DNA from: an uncultured Pseudodesulfovibrio sp.
GTDB taxonomy: Bacteria > Desulfobacterota > Desulfovibrionia > Desulfovibrionales > Desulfovibrionaceae
Assembly (NCBI RefSeq): GCF_963677845.1
Contig: NZ_OY782498.1
Span: 1,619,518 to 1,683,517, forward strand
Reading direction: 5' to 3'
DNA length: 64,000 bases
The notes under the pieces are model-generated. The model ran no database searches. It was not told the DNA's origin and worked only from the letters and a program-made list of their open reading frames with translations. Below are positions 1 through 9,719 of this stretch, piece after piece. How positions within the stretch are numbered: the first letter of the stretch is position 1; each line of letters opens with the position of its first letter. The position numbers and the translations under genes are program-made.

Positions 1-143
1 AAATGACCAATAAAACACGTCAGGCCAAGCCCGATAATAGCCATGGGCCAGCAATCTATCAAAGCAAAGATCAAAGTGGTAAACGCAGAAATGATAATAT
101 AAGGCAGCCCTTCGAGAGCAACACCGACAGAAGGTTTCAACAT
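1..143 (-). CDS. psd: Phosphatidylserine decarboxylase, N-terminal part (cut by window edge)
   Basis: Reading the minus strand from an ATG at 143 gives a protein beginning MLKPSVGVALEGLPYIIIS and running open to base 1 (47 codons). The start resembles the short (archaeal-type) phosphatidylserine decarboxylases of Desulfovibrionaceae, which convert phosphatidylserine to phosphatidylethanolamine at the inner membrane. The segment shown is the hydrophobic N-terminus; the catalytic part and the self-cleavage site lie outside the window. An AGGAG at 155-159 on the minus strand precedes the start by 11 bases. The gene is divergent from the EamA transporter. The identity rests on a short stretch remembered from the family, so it is likely but not certain. 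Confidence 0.7.
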   Translation of the reverse strand, partial: MLKPSVGVALEGLPYIIISAFTTLIFALIDCWPMAIIGLGLTCFIGH

Positions 144-289
144 GATTTGTCATGCTCCTTTGCGTATTTTTTTCAAATTCTTATCTGCCACACAGTCAAA
201 CTGCAAGGTTTGTTTTACAATATTCCAACCAAAACGTATATACTCTACATGATATATCAAATTACTATAAGCCTGCAACTGGCCTCTCC

Positions 290-1156
290 ATGACATGGTT
301 CCTGCTTTCTATATCCGCCGCTTTTCTGATGGCCTCAAACTCGGCCTATATGAAAAAATTCTTCTCCGACGTTTCTCCGTGGGAGATGAGTATCATCCCG
401 TTTTTCTATATTGTCCCCTTATGTGCCGTGGGCCTGCTCTTCATCGAAATACCAGATATCGGCCCAGAATTTCTTCCCGCCTTGGCCTGGGTCCTCCCTA
501 TACTTATGGTCGCCATCATCCTGCATTTCCGGGCCATTCACATGTCGCCACTTTCTCTTACCCTGCCCTTCCTGAGCTTCACACCGGTCTTCGTCTTATT
601 TACCGGCGACATAATACTGGATGAAAAACTCAGCACACTCGGTGTAGTCGGAATGCTGCTCGTCGTCGCTGGTGGTTATATTCTGAATCTCGACAGCGCA
701 AAGAACGATCTATTCGGCCCCGTGAAAGCCATCTTCAAAGAGCGTGGCTCAGCGATTATGCTCGTTGTGGCAGCCCTGTACGGATTGAGTTCCGTCGGTG
801 GTAAAGTTTTGATTCTCAATTCCTCCCCCATGTTCACGGGCATGGTCCTGTTCGGACTATACGGGGTTCTACTTACCACCCTACTCGTGGCTATGGGCAA
901 AGCATCATTTAAAGTGCTCCTCCGCAAACCGCTTTTGGGGATGGGAACTGGAATGATCGTTTTTGCAGAAATACTTTGTCATAACCTCGCCATGTCCATG
1001 GTAGCCGCAGCCTACATGATCACCATCAAACGTATGGCCGGAATATTCTCAGTTTTCTATGGGTGGATATTATTTAAAGAACACGGCATCCGTTACCGAT
1101 TTGCCGGCACAGCAATAATGACCGCCGGAGCAGCCGTTATTGCGTTATATGGATAA
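290..1156 (+). CDS. EamA/DMT-family transporter
   Basis: This 288-residue, very hydrophobic protein has about ten predicted membrane segments, the usual size and pattern of drug/metabolite transporters with two EamA repeats. Such proteins export or import small metabolites such as amino acids, nucleosides or sugars; the substrate cannot be read from sequence. I chose the ATG at 290 because it begins directly with a membrane helix (MTWFLLSISAAFLMAS). The open frame extends upstream to 152, but that part is not membrane-like. No strong ribosome site is seen before 290. The gene is alone on the plus strand and ends at a bidirectional terminator shared with the convergent chemotaxis receptor. Confidence 0.85.
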   Translation: MTWFLLSISAAFLMASNSAYMKKFFSDVSPWEMSIIPFFYIVPLCAVGLLFIEIPDIGPEFLPALAWVLPILMVAIILHFRAIHMSPLSLTLPFLSFTPVFVLFTGDIILDEKLSTLGVVGMLLVVAGGYILNLDSAKNDLFGPVKAIFKERGSAIMLVVAALYGLSSVGGKVLILNSSPMFTGMVLFGLYGVLLTTLLVAMGKASFKVLLRKPLLGMGTGMIVFAEILCHNLAMSMVAAAYMITIKRMAGIFSVFYGWILFKEHGIRYRFAGTAIMTAGAAVIALYG

Positions 1157-1189
1157 AAGACATCAACCCCATCACTTAATCAGACAAAG

Positions 1190-1228
1190 AATAAGGCCGC
1201 CCGGATAATCCAAACGGCCTTATTTTAT
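1190..1228. terminator. Bidirectional terminator between EamA gene and MCP gene
   Basis: A perfect 10-bp stem, AATAAGGCCG paired with CGGCCTTATT (1190-1199 with 1215-1224), is followed by a T-rich tract on plus and preceded by A-rich sequence for the minus strand. It lies between two convergent genes. Confidence 0.8.
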
Positions 1229-1242
1229 TCTTAATCTTATTG

Positions 1243-3216
1243 TTAAAACTTTTCAAAACCTTCGTCATCGTTATCCATGGATATGACGACCCCCGAGGAT
1301 GTCGCGGGAGCATCAACCCGAGAAGACCTGGAAGCCTGAGGTAAGGATTGACGAGGAGCGACATTCGCTACGACATACTGTTGCCCCATATTGCCTGCGT
1401 TGAAAAAGCTCATAGCATCCTGCAGTTGGACACTATGACCGTTAAGCTGCTCACTCGTAGAGGAAAGCTCCTCGGCAGCTGCTGCTGTCTGCTGAATGTT
1501 TGAATCCAGCATCGATACAGCTTCGTTAATCTGGGTAGCGTTTTCGTTTTGATCAATACTGGCGGAAGCTATTTCTTGCACCAATTCGGCTGTTTTCTGA
1601 ATATCCGGGACAAGCCTTTTCAACATTTCACCAGCTTTATCTGCCACGGAAACACTTGATGTAGAAAGTTCACTGATCTCAGCTGCGGCCTGTCCACTTC
1701 TCTCAGCTAACTTTCGTACTTCTGCGGCCACGACAGCGAACCCCTTTCCATGTTCACCAGCTCGTGCGGCCTCAATCGCAGCATTCAATGCCAACAAATT
1801 AGTCTGTCGCGCAATTTCTTCGATGATAGAAATCTTTTCAGCAATATTCGTCATCGCAACCATTGCCTCGGAAACAGCATCACCACTTACTTGAGCATCA
1901 GAAGAAGCTTGGCGGGCAATATCCTCAGTTCGTTGAGCATTATTGGTATTTTGAGATATATTATTGGCCATCTCTTCCATTGACGATGATATTTCTTCTA
2001 TTCCAGCGGCCTGATCATTAGCATTATCAGACAGGCTCCCCGCTGCAGAAGACAGTTCATGACTCCCGGTAGCCACTTGCACCGATCCTTCCTGTACATC
2101 GGAAAAGACCTCACGAAGCTTATCACTCATAGATTTCATTGAACTACAAAGTTGGCCAATCTCATCTTTTTGATCAACGTTGATTGAAACCGTCAAATCA
2201 CCTGATTCAATCGCTCTGCTTAATTGAAGGGCCTTTCCCAAAGGACCTGTAATACCACGGGCAATAAGCCATGCGGCAGCCATTCCAATAAGGATAGCTA
2301 TACCAACAACAATGATGATCAAAGTTACAGCTTGTTCATTTGAGGCTTGAACTTTGGGACCAAGTTTATCCTGATCTTTTTTAACCGATAATTTAACTTT
2401 TTCGATATTCTGGGCGATAATGGGCCCAAGACGATCAAGAGTACCAGCTATTACCTGATTATTACGGTCAAAAATAATTTCGACGACTCGCTCAAATGTA
2501 GAAAAATAGAGAGCCTTGGATTTCGCAACCTGCTGAAGTGATTCGTTGAGTGTTGAATTCTGTAATTCCTTATTCAAAAGCCCAATATATTCATCCATTT
2601 TGCCCCCTTCACTGCGAACACGATCAAGATGAACCTTCTCGTTAGAGGCAAGAAATTTGGCCTGATAAAGACGAGCCAACATAAGGTGTTTGATACAAAC
2701 CGCCGCATTAAAGGCTGCTAGCGTATTATTATCACGACTGGCGGCATTCAAAATACTTGTCAACGTCTTTTCCATAAAAGGCCCTTGAACGTCCAAAGTA
2801 TTCGTTACCAAATCATTCCGCTCAGCCTGCATTCTGGCCAACTGAGTAAAGCCCGCATTGTAATCAGCAACATCTCTATCAATCTTTGCAACAAATTCAG
2901 CTCGCTCTGGTTGCTGAATTTCATTCTTTATCTCCCGCATGAATTCCTGAACGACCTGCCAATACTTTTCATATTGCTGTTTGTCGTTGTCACTATTTGT
3001 AATAATAAAATCTTTAACATTCATGCGTACCATCAACATATTTGCCTGTACTTGCCCGGATAAATTCGTATCACGAGCCAAACCTCGATACGTTGTGAAA
3101 CCGTCTAATCCGCTAGACATAGCGAAATAACCGATGCCGCCAACCAGCAGCATCAAGGTCAAGACCCCACCAAACCCCAAAGCAAGTTTCAAATTCACAG
3201 ATATATTTTTTAACAC
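1243..3216 (-). CDS. Methyl-accepting chemotaxis protein
   Basis: A 657-residue receptor with classic layout: first membrane helix at about residues 10-32, a helical periplasmic sensor domain, second membrane helix near 295-318, HAMP domain, then the cytoplasmic signalling coiled coil with the conserved hairpin tip ([18 protein letters not shown], near 475). It passes ligand signals to CheA/CheW to steer swimming. The start is GTG at 3216, supported by AAGGAG five bases upstream. The C-terminus ends DDEGFEKF and lacks a CheR-binding pentapeptide such as NWETF, so methylation probably depends on other receptors. The sensor resembles four-helix-bundle types; its ligand is unknown. It stands 400 bp downstream of the methyltransferase-like gene and probably has its own promoter. 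Confidence 0.95.
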   Translation of the reverse strand: MLKNISVNLKLALGFGGVLTLMLLVGGIGYFAMSSGLDGFTTYRGLARDTNLSGQVQANMLMVRMNVKDFIITNSDNDKQQYEKYWQVVQEFMREIKNEIQQPERAEFVAKIDRDVADYNAGFTQLARMQAERNDLVTNTLDVQGPFMEKTLTSILNAASRDNNTLAAFNAAVCIKHLMLARLYQAKFLASNEKVHLDRVRSEGGKMDEYIGLLNKELQNSTLNESLQQVAKSKALYFSTFERVVEIIFDRNNQVIAGTLDRLGPIIAQNIEKVKLSVKKDQDKLGPKVQASNEQAVTLIIIVVGIAILIGMAAAWLIARGITGPLGKALQLSRAIESGDLTVSINVDQKDEIGQLCSSMKSMSDKLREVFSDVQEGSVQVATGSHELSSAAGSLSDNANDQAAGIEEISSSMEEMANNISQNTNNAQRTEDIARQASSDAQVSGDAVSEAMVAMTNIAEKISIIEEIARQTNLLALNAAIEAARAGEHGKGFAVVAAEVRKLAERSGQAAAEISELSTSSVSVADKAGEMLKRLVPDIQKTAELVQEIASASIDQNENATQINEAVSMLDSNIQQTAAAAEELSSTSEQLNGHSVQLQDAMSFFNAGNMGQQYVVANVAPRQSLPQASRSSRVDAPATSSGVVISMDNDDEGFEKF

Positions 3217-3615
3217 CCCGGCTCCTTAAGACCTTTTTTTGCCCAGAATATTGCTATAATCTTATCCACTTGTCAGATTTCAACACAGAAATAGCAATAG
3301 TGACTATTGTTAGAAGGTGAAAGACTTATAAAAGAGGATTAAGGGTGTCAAGATATATAACAACTTAATATCACGAGTTTTAAGTAAATTTCCCATAAAA
3401 AAAAGAGAAAGAAAATCTCTCCCAAAAAGGAAGAGAATTCATTCTCATTATTTTAACAACAAAATTTCAGATTGAAGGCCAATATTTTAAACCATGACTG
3501 ACCAACTCTACGAAGATAAACTTTGTCCACAATCAATTCATTTGATCAGATTCATCAAAAAGGAACCAATATCTCAACTTTAAAACTTATTATGATGGAC
3601 AAATACGGATTACAA
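3217..3615. other. Intergenic region upstream of MCP gene
   Basis: This 399-bp AT-rich stretch holds no convincing gene. It contains a perfect short dyad CAATAG-TGA-CTATTG at 3295-3309, about 80 bp upstream of the receptor start, which could be a regulator site. Weak hairpins AGAGA/TCTCT and GAGAAT/ATTCTC lie at about 3402-3445. No confident promoter for the receptor was found by eye. Confidence 0.5.
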
Positions 3616-4626
3616 TCAGGTCAGGAATTCATAAAACTCCTGCCCCAATTTATGCATAGGAAGCAATTTCCCCTCAATAATCAACCCTTGAGGAATAAAC
3701 TTCTCATTAATAAATTCCTGCGGTGGCTGAAATCTATTTTCTTTAGCAAGAATCACTGAAGCATGAGCTATGGCACTATGAGCGATCAGCCCCTCTGGAA
3801 AAAATGCCGCCGAGTCGAGATTAACTCCCACTGCATTAAAAAAAGCCTGATATTTTCGAAAACAATTTTCAGCAGACAAAGATTGCTGAACACCTGCCAG
3901 CACTTCGTTGGCGACAAAACTAATATTTCGTCCTTGCACGACGCCGTAAGCACCCTCCCGAGTCGGATCTGCCAACATAACACTCCCCGCGCCCAAAGAA
4001 TGAACGAGGTCGTGTGTCCGTTCACCAGAGATAGGATCAGTCTGGTAGCCCAAAGTTTGAATATCGGTAAAACCATTACGCCGCGCCTGAATCTGCAAGG
4101 CAAGCAACATGATACCGGTTCCAGCACCCAAATCGACACCGACAAAAGGGCCACCACCACACTGAGGCGCTTCAGTCTGTGTAATCACTCCACGCATCAC
4201 ATGAGCGGCACGCGGGGCATCCGCCAACACACGCAAAACGGATGACCACATACGTAATCGATTCATTGTTTCGATGTCATCCGAAGGCTCATTCATGGAC
4301 TGATGTCGCGAAAACTGTTCATACAGCCCGGCCACATCTCCATATGACACAGGCTCATCATACGCATCATGCACATAAGAAAAGAAATATTTCACCGCGA
4401 CATTGAGAAGACGGGCATCCGTAACAGCCTCAGAAGGATCACACAGTAGCTCTACATCCTGCGCCAAACTCTCCGCTGAATAAAACCCTGGAGCAATGCC
4501 GGTTCCAGGCTCGTTAATAGCTGCCGTAAAATTTCTGGCCTGGATTCCTGCTGATGCCAAGGGAGAACCGATCAACCCCATACAATCGTCATGCCTGCGC
4601 TCGTATATATCTTTTATCTTATTCAT
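3616..4626 (-). CDS. Methyltransferase-like protein of unknown substrate
   Basis: A 336-residue protein with one recognisable motif, GVDLGAGTGIMLLALQ near residues 160-175, which matches the SAM-binding motif I of class I methyltransferases. The rest is not familiar. The N-terminal 150 residues look helical and could bind a substrate or partner. The start was set at ATG 4626 (MNKIKDIYERRHDD); the open frame continues upstream to 4809, but that stretch is a spurious hydrophobic tail running into the tRNA terminator. No clear ribosome site is visible. It lies between a tRNA array and a chemotaxis receptor. Whether it methylates a protein, RNA or small molecule is unknown. Confidence 0.65.
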   Translation of the reverse strand: MNKIKDIYERRHDDCMGLIGSPLASAGIQARNFTAAINEPGTGIAPGFYSAESLAQDVELLCDPSEAVTDARLLNVAVKYFFSYVHDAYDEPVSYGDVAGLYEQFSRHQSMNEPSDDIETMNRLRMWSSVLRVLADAPRAAHVMRGVITQTEAPQCGGGPFVGVDLGAGTGIMLLALQIQARRNGFTDIQTLGYQTDPISGERTHDLVHSLGAGSVMLADPTREGAYGVVQGRNISFVANEVLAGVQQSLSAENCFRKYQAFFNAVGVNLDSAAFFPEGLIAHSAIAHASVILAKENRFQPPQEFINEKFIPQGLIIEGKLLPMHKLGQEFYEFLT

Positions 4627-4792
4627 AATAATCAGGACGGTGTTCTCGGTTGGGAAATTGTTGCCACCGCGATCATAAATGCACGGACCATACCGAGAGC
4701 TAGTAAAAACGATCAAAAAAAATAAGATTTTTAAAAAGACGAAAAAAAGGGAACTCAAACAAGCGGATAAAACACACAAACGGCCCAAAACG

Positions 4793-4820
4793 AAAAAAGC
4801 CGACCTCATTGAGGTCGGCT
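4793..4820 (-). terminator. Terminator of the single tRNA-Gly unit
   Basis: A perfect stem GCCGACCTC / GAGGTCGGC with a 3-base loop (4799-4819). On the minus strand it is followed by a run of six T, so it ends the transcript of tRNA-Gly 4829-4903. Confidence 0.85.
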
Positions 4821-4828
4821 GGATTCTC

Positions 4829-4903
<75 letters not shown>

Positions 4904-4919
4904 GTTTGAAGCGAGAGAC

Positions 4920-4948
4920 TGTTTACCTACAGCCCTCTGGGATGTCAA
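4920..4948 (-). promoter_or_regulatory. Sigma-70 promoter of single tRNA-Gly unit
   Basis: On the minus strand, TTGACA (4943-4948), a 17-bp spacer and TAAACA (4920-4925) sit 16 bases before the tRNA. The -10, the spacer length and the flanking bases match the promoter at 5273-5301 in front of the other tRNA unit. Confidence 0.8.
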
Positions 4949-4985
4949 CAGAAACTTCCCAAAAAAAAACAGAAAACTTTCAAGA

Positions 4986-5011
4986 GAAAAGCCGGCCTCT
5001 GAGAGACCGGC
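4986..5011 (-). terminator. Terminator of the Gly-Cys-Gly tRNA operon
   Basis: Arms GCCGGCCTCT and AGAGACCGGC (4991-5000 and 5002-5011) pair with one wobble in the minus-strand RNA, followed by a short T-run. It ends the three-tRNA transcript before the next tRNA promoter. Confidence 0.7.
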
Positions 5012-5020
5012 TGAATTCTC

Positions 5021-5095
<75 letters not shown>

Positions 5096-5099
5096 GACT

Positions 5100-5174
<75 letters not shown>

Positions 5175-5180
5175 GAATTT

Positions 5181-5255
<75 letters not shown>

Positions 5256-5272
5256 TCTCAAAAGCGAGTCAC

Positions 5273-5301
5273 TGTTTACCCACGCACCTTCTGGGTGTCA
5301 A
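5273..5301 (-). promoter_or_regulatory. Sigma-70 promoter of Gly-Cys-Gly tRNA operon
   Basis: Minus strand TTGACA (5296-5301), 17-bp spacer and TAAACA (5273-5278), 17 bases before the first tRNA. It is nearly the same as the promoter of the single tRNA-Gly unit. Confidence 0.8.
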
Positions 5302-5480
5302 GCGGATTTTTTCTTTTTTTGCAGTTTTCTAGACTTTAAGAACCTCTTGTAATTTTTCAACTAATGGAAAGACTTTACTTTTAGTAACTTTTCGGTATAC
5401 CAACTCGCTTTGATTCAGTAGAAGAAGGTTTACACCCTTAACTCCTCAACCACTGTATAAAACTCTGAGGGGAGGTAGCT

Positions 5481-5843
5481 ATGGAAGCGAAAGATCTGCA
5501 ATACTTCAGGGAGACCCTGGCCGGTATGCTCGATGACATTCTCAAAAAAAGTGAGGAAACCATCGAAGACATGACAGAATCCGGTGAAGTTTATGCTGAC
5601 CCGGCAGACCGGGCAACTGCGGAATCCGACCGCGCGTTCACTCTTCGACTGCGAGACCGTGAACGCAAGCTGATCAAAAAGATCCAGCAGGCAGCGGACC
5701 GCATTGAAGACGGCGAGTTTGGAATCTGCCAGGAATGTGGTGATGACATCTCCATTCCCCGTCTTAAAGCCAGGCCTATGACCACGCTCTGCATTAACTG
5801 CAAGAGCAAACAAGAAGAAGACGAGGCCGTTCGCGGCGACTAG
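5481..5843 (+). CDS. dksA: DksA/TraR-family RNA polymerase regulator
   Basis: A 120-residue protein with an N-terminal coiled coil, the acidic tip motif DPADRATAESD and a C-terminal four-cysteine zinc finger (CQEC then CINC). These are the features of DksA, which enters the RNA polymerase secondary channel and works with ppGpp to repress rRNA promoters and adjust amino-acid genes. It is shorter than the 151-residue E. coli protein, as is common in this group. The start at 5481 is supported by GGGGAGG six bases upstream. It lies 33 bp before the RqcH-like gene, and the two may share a transcript. The next-door tRNA promoters are a kind of target that DksA often controls, though nothing in the sequence proves that here. 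Confidence 0.9.
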   Translation: MEAKDLQYFRETLAGMLDDILKKSEETIEDMTESGEVYADPADRATAESDRAFTLRLRDRERKLIKKIQQAADRIEDGEFGICQECGDDISIPRLKARPMTTLCINCKSKQEEDEAVRGD

Positions 5844-5876
5844 CCGTCAACACCCGTCAAATCGACGTCGCCAGAC

Positions 5877-7394
5877 ATGGAAGCCAATTTCTTCCGATTT
5901 CTCGGAGAAGAACTTGCGTCTTCGCTGGTTGGCCGCCGCATTGACAAAGTCTTTGGACCGACTCCCGGAATCTGGACAATCAAAATTCAGAATACCGGCG
6001 ATCCTCTTCATCTGATCTACAGGCCCGCCAAATCGGCGGGCCATTTATTTCTTTCGGCTACGAAACCGGCCAATCCTCAAGATGCTCCGGCCATGGCTAT
6101 GTGGTTTCGCAAACGCCTGCGAGGCCGGAAAATATTGTCCGTTCATACAAACTGGCCCCGCCTTCAAATGGCTCTGCACCTCACGCCTCGCGACGAGCCT
6201 GAATCCGGAAATTATCTGCTTATTGATTGCCGAACAGGGATGGAACTCGTGGACACTCTGGAGCATGATTTTAATCACCAACCGGAATGGCCCGCTCTGG
6301 AAGATGTCTTGACCGAGGCTGACATATGGCGTGAATACCCTCATATCTCGCCACGCCTACGCAAAGTTCTCAATTCCCTCCCCGAAGACCAAGCCCATGC
6401 GCTCTATTTTGGCGTAGCAACAGGCAGCACCGAATCATTCTATTTACCTAAGACCAAAGAGGGGTGGTCCCCACCGCTTGCGTGGTCTTCCGCCACGGAA
6501 GAAGAAACATTCCCTTCAGCCTTGGACGCAGCAAACGCTTATGGCGAACGCACGCTTTTCCCGATGATGGAGATGGAAGAAGACAAACCTCAACGCATAC
6601 TGGTCAAACGGGCTAGGAAAAAGATTCGCCGCAATCTGGCTCGACTGGATGAAGAAAAAAACCGACTCGACGTCTTGGCGCAAGAACAGATCAAAGCCGA
6701 AGCATTGCAAGCTGAACTCTATCGCTTCAAAAAGGCCGAAGGTTTAGAGGAAATAGAAGTCACGCACCCCGTGCATGGAACCATGACGGTCCCCCTCAAT
6801 CCATTTCTCTCTCCTACAGAGAACATGGCTAAATATTTCAAACTGGCTGCCAAGGCACAACGAGGATTCCCTCACATTGAACGCCGACGCAAGGAACTGC
6901 TGCGTCAATTGCAAAAGGCGGAAGACGGCACTCTTGAAATTCACCCGGCTATTCAAGCCAGTCAATCCATCGAACAGGATGGTCCTTCCGCTTTGCCGAA
7001 ACGATATCGCGATTTGGCCGTAGCCCTATTCCATTCCTCAGATGGCTTCATCATTCTTCGCGGCAAAAACAAGAAAGCCAATCATGATATGCTGAGTAAG
7101 GCGGCCAGCCCGTTCGACTACTGGTTCCATATTCAGGACGGCCCCAGCTCTCACGTCATCTTGAAACGAGACCATCCCGGACAGGATGTACCTGAAAACA
7201 CCTTAAATGAAGCTGCCATCCTGTGTGGATTGAAGAGCTACCGCAAAGACGATGACAAAGCGGACGTCATGTACGCACTGGTCAAGGATGTACGTAAGGT
7301 TAAAGGTTTCAACCTCGGCCAAGTTGCCGTCGATAAAAAAATTGGAACTCTTCGTGTAGAACTTGACCCAACTCTCGAAGACTCTCTCGGTTAA
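5877..7394 (+). CDS. rqcH: NFACT-family ribosome rescue factor (RqcH-like)
   Basis: A 505-residue protein with an N-terminal NFACT-N domain, a central charged coiled-coil region (about residues 235-360) and a C-terminal NFACT-R domain (about 380-500, with the stretch SPFDYWFHIQDGPSSHVIL). Members bind stalled 50S subunits and add C-terminal alanine tails to nascent chains, marking them for degradation; the family is also known by the older name fibronectin-binding protein FbpA. At 505 residues it is shorter than the roughly 570-residue Gram-positive proteins. It follows dksA closely and ends at a small hairpin terminator. Confidence 0.85.
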   Translation: MEANFFRFLGEELASSLVGRRIDKVFGPTPGIWTIKIQNTGDPLHLIYRPAKSAGHLFLSATKPANPQDAPAMAMWFRKRLRGRKILSVHTNWPRLQMALHLTPRDEPESGNYLLIDCRTGMELVDTLEHDFNHQPEWPALEDVLTEADIWREYPHISPRLRKVLNSLPEDQAHALYFGVATGSTESFYLPKTKEGWSPPLAWSSATEEETFPSALDAANAYGERTLFPMMEMEEDKPQRILVKRARKKIRRNLARLDEEKNRLDVLAQEQIKAEALQAELYRFKKAEGLEEIEVTHPVHGTMTVPLNPFLSPTENMAKYFKLAAKAQRGFPHIERRRKELLRQLQKAEDGTLEIHPAIQASQSIEQDGPSALPKRYRDLAVALFHSSDGFIILRGKNKKANHDMLSKAASPFDYWFHIQDGPSSHVILKRDHPGQDVPENTLNEAAILCGLKSYRKDDDKADVMYALVKDVRKVKGFNLGQVAVDKKIGTLRVELDPTLEDSLG

Positions 7395-7418
7395 TACTCT
7401 TTCTTCCTTTCTCCTTCT

Positions 7419-7445
7419 CGGCAGATAACTGCCGTTATTATTATA
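7419..7445 (+). terminator. Terminator after rqcH-like gene
   Basis: The stem CGGCAG-ATAA-CTGCCG (7419-7434) is followed by a T-rich tract TTATTATTATAC. The stem is short but perfect and sits 25 bp after the stop codon. Confidence 0.65.
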
Positions 7446-7577
7446 CTCCTCCCACTAGACAGTGTTCAAAGTGCCGTGCAAGGTGCAAGAATACCAATTT
7501 CTCCTTTTTACATGAAGATAACACCTTTCAGCTGTAAAATAGGCGAATACAACAACAAAGCACACATGGAGGCAGAT

Positions 7578-8546
7578 ATGGAAATGGTTCAATTTAATAA
7601 ATGGGATACGTATCTCGTCCACGAACATGAACTGATCGAAAGAGCCATGGCTGTCCTCAAAAAGAATATTGAAGGGCTTGAATCTGGACAATACGATGCC
7701 ACACAGCTGACCCGCGCTCTGGATTTCCTTCTCGAATTCGGCGACAAAGTCCATAATAAGAAAGAAGAAGACCACCTCTTCCCGCTCATGAACCAACTTG
7801 GCATTCCCATTGAGGGAGGCCCACTCGGCGTTATGCTCATGGAACACGAAGCTGAACGGGACCTACTTGCCCGCATGATGCTCGACATTCCCAAGCTGGA
7901 AAGTTTCCCTATAGAAAGTCTCACTAAATTCAAACAGGAAGGCATGGAATACCTTCGTATCCGTGCAGAACACATCTGGAAGGAAAATGATGTACTCTAT
8001 GCCATGGGACGCCGGGTCATCTCGGCTGATACGGCAGCAAAGTTGGTAAAGGACTTCAACGCCATTGATCAAAATGCATATGGCGACTCAGCCAAAGAAA
8101 ACTACCTGTCCATGGTTGAAGAACTGGAAAGTACAGATAACGTCCGAACCAAACTGGTAGAAAATTTAACGACAGAACAACTTCATGGTATTTTGGAAAC
8201 GTTGCCTTTTGAAGTTACCTTTGTCGACGCTAAAGATACCGTTGCCTACTTCAACAAACTCGATAAACCCAAAGTGTTTGCCCGGACACGATCCGTAGTC
8301 GGCCGCAAAGTCCAAAAATGTCATCCCCAAAAATCAGTGAATACCGTTCAAAAAATTGTTGAAGGCTTCAAAAACAAAACCCACGACAAAGCGGAATTCT
8401 GGATCAACATGGGCGATGAAACCATTATGATCCGATATTTCCCTGTCTTTGACGACAATAATAAATATCTCGGCGTATGCGAAGTAACTCAGGAAGTAGG
8501 ATGGATCAAACGGCTTAAAGGAGAACAACGCCTCCTCGACTGGTAA
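7578..8546 (+). CDS. Hemerythrin-domain protein with C-terminal PAS domain (DUF438-like)
   Basis: A 322-residue cytoplasmic protein. Residues 1-150 form a hemerythrin-type four-helix bundle with the expected His/Glu ligands (HEHELIERAM, VHNKKEEDHLFPLM, LMEHEAERD, EHIWKEND), which would bind a di-iron centre sensing or carrying O2 or NO. Residues about 205-310 look like a PAS domain of the type linked to DUF438 proteins. There is no output domain, so it may be a sensor acting through partners or an oxygen scavenger; both fit an anaerobe. The start at 7578 is preferred because GGAGG lies five bases upstream. Earlier ATGs exist in frame at 7476 and 7566. Confidence 0.8.
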   Translation: MEMVQFNKWDTYLVHEHELIERAMAVLKKNIEGLESGQYDATQLTRALDFLLEFGDKVHNKKEEDHLFPLMNQLGIPIEGGPLGVMLMEHEAERDLLARMMLDIPKLESFPIESLTKFKQEGMEYLRIRAEHIWKENDVLYAMGRRVISADTAAKLVKDFNAIDQNAYGDSAKENYLSMVEELESTDNVRTKLVENLTTEQLHGILETLPFEVTFVDAKDTVAYFNKLDKPKVFARTRSVVGRKVQKCHPQKSVNTVQKIVEGFKNKTHDKAEFWINMGDETIMIRYFPVFDDNNKYLGVCEVTQEVGWIKRLKGEQRLLDW

Positions 8547-8565
8547 ACCGTCAATCATTAAAATA

Positions 8566-8597
8566 AAAAGGGGTATGGTTAACCATACCCCTTTTTA
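8566..8597. terminator. Bidirectional terminator after hemerythrin gene
   Basis: A perfect 16-bp-arm dyad centred on GGTTAACC, with A-run and T-run flanks (AAAAAGGGGTATGGTT and its complement). It can end transcripts from both sides and separates two convergent genes. Confidence 0.9.
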
Positions 8598-8624
8598 TGA
8601 CCAAATCGCTGTCTCCCCAGACAA

Positions 8625-9650
8625 TTACACGATCCGGTTGAATTTCGTTTGACCCAGCATATTCAAAGCTAATTGTTTTTCGGAGTTCAATCTGCTGACA
8701 ACGGATTCCTGTACCCGTTTAGTTGAAGACCCGAACTGTCCTTTTCGACTGTCATACACCCCCTCAATAAGGGAAGCATTGAAATCAACTTTCTGTCCAC
8801 CTTTCACAAAACGGTCGATGACCTTATTGAAAATTTTAGCAGCCCCAGTCGGACCATGTTGAACCGATGTGGACCACAACACCTCGCGCAAAGCAGGTGG
8901 AGCGTTATCAAAATCAAGACCAGTCTGTCGCAAAATCATATTTCGTGCCGGCTGGTATGTTTCGCCGGCGATAAAATCATGTTGCAATTTCTCAAATCGT
9001 ACCGACGATTCTGCGGCTATAGCTTTCCATTCTGATGGCATGTCTCCTTTCTTGGAACCGGTATTCGCCGGACCAGCCTCTCGTAACCGCTCACTCAAAT
9101 CAGGAGCTGTCTTATCAAGATAGGACAAAAAACGATCCATTGTGCCAGGCTTTGAAGCTATTTGATACTTCCCATATGAAGTCCCGCCTACACGGTCATA
9201 GCCGATGGCTGACACACCATTTCGACCAGATTCAAACTGCGCTGACAATTCGCCGGGAACATGAACTGGAGAATTCAAAACATCACATTTTAAAGGACGT
9301 CCAATGTTGGGACTTGAATCCGGCATAACCTTACGTTGCGGAAGGGCGGCCTCATCACGCATAAGTCGCGTAATGGTTGCCAAAGCCTCCAGCATTGAGG
9401 AATCATTGATCATGGAGACATCAAACGAACCAGAGGAACTCCCCTCCCCATATGAGTCAGACCCTTCTCCAAAAAGACTTTGCGCCATGGTCATCTGGGA
9501 ATTTAAAGCTGTCTGAAACTGCTTGTTACGCACCCCATCCGTTGCCCCGGAGTGCATCCCGTTGCGAACCTGCCCACTAACCAAAGCGGCATAATCATTG
9601 ATCTTGCCAAAAGACATGCAGAACTCCTGCGTCAAAGTTTTGGCCTGCAT
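8625..9650 (-). CDS. Lysozyme/transglycosylase-like protein, function unproven
   Basis: A 341-residue protein. The N-terminal 110 residues are polar and low in structure. The middle contains a stretch SAQFESGRNGVSAIGYDRVG followed by GTSYGKYQIAS, which resembles the catalytic Glu and nearby glycines of lysozyme-fold murein hydrolases. There is no signal peptide, so export would need a special route or lysis. Two starts have good ribosome sites: 9650 (GGAGG, five-base spacing) and 9617 (GGAG, six-base spacing, MSFGKIND); I used the longer one. It is monocistronic and convergent with the hemerythrin gene. Possible roles include flagellar or secretion-linked wall remodelling; I do not recognise an exact family. 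Confidence 0.6.
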   Translation of the reverse strand: MQAKTLTQEFCMSFGKINDYAALVSGQVRNGMHSGATDGVRNKQFQTALNSQMTMAQSLFGEGSDSYGEGSSSGSFDVSMINDSSMLEALATITRLMRDEAALPQRKVMPDSSPNIGRPLKCDVLNSPVHVPGELSAQFESGRNGVSAIGYDRVGGTSYGKYQIASKPGTMDRFLSYLDKTAPDLSERLREAGPANTGSKKGDMPSEWKAIAAESSVRFEKLQHDFIAGETYQPARNMILRQTGLDFDNAPPALREVLWSTSVQHGPTGAAKIFNKVIDRFVKGGQKVDFNASLIEGVYDSRKGQFGSSTKRVQESVVSRLNSEKQLALNMLGQTKFNRIV

Positions 9651-9719
9651 ACAGACCTCCGCAAGGAGTAAAGCAAAGGGTATGCCGATTAAGACAACCC
9701 ACGATAATTAAAAAGGTAT

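Noticed and set aside
152-289. Earlier start (152) for the EamA transporter, and the overlapping 96-codon frame at 3-293.
   Set aside because: The extra N-terminus is not hydrophobic in the expected manner; the 3-293 frame overlaps the psd start on the other strand and has no recognisable content.
4627-4809. N-terminal hydrophobic extension of the methyltransferase-like protein as a signal peptide.
   Set aside because: It runs into the tRNA terminator and comes from AT-rich non-coding DNA; the ATG at 4626 gives a sensible protein.
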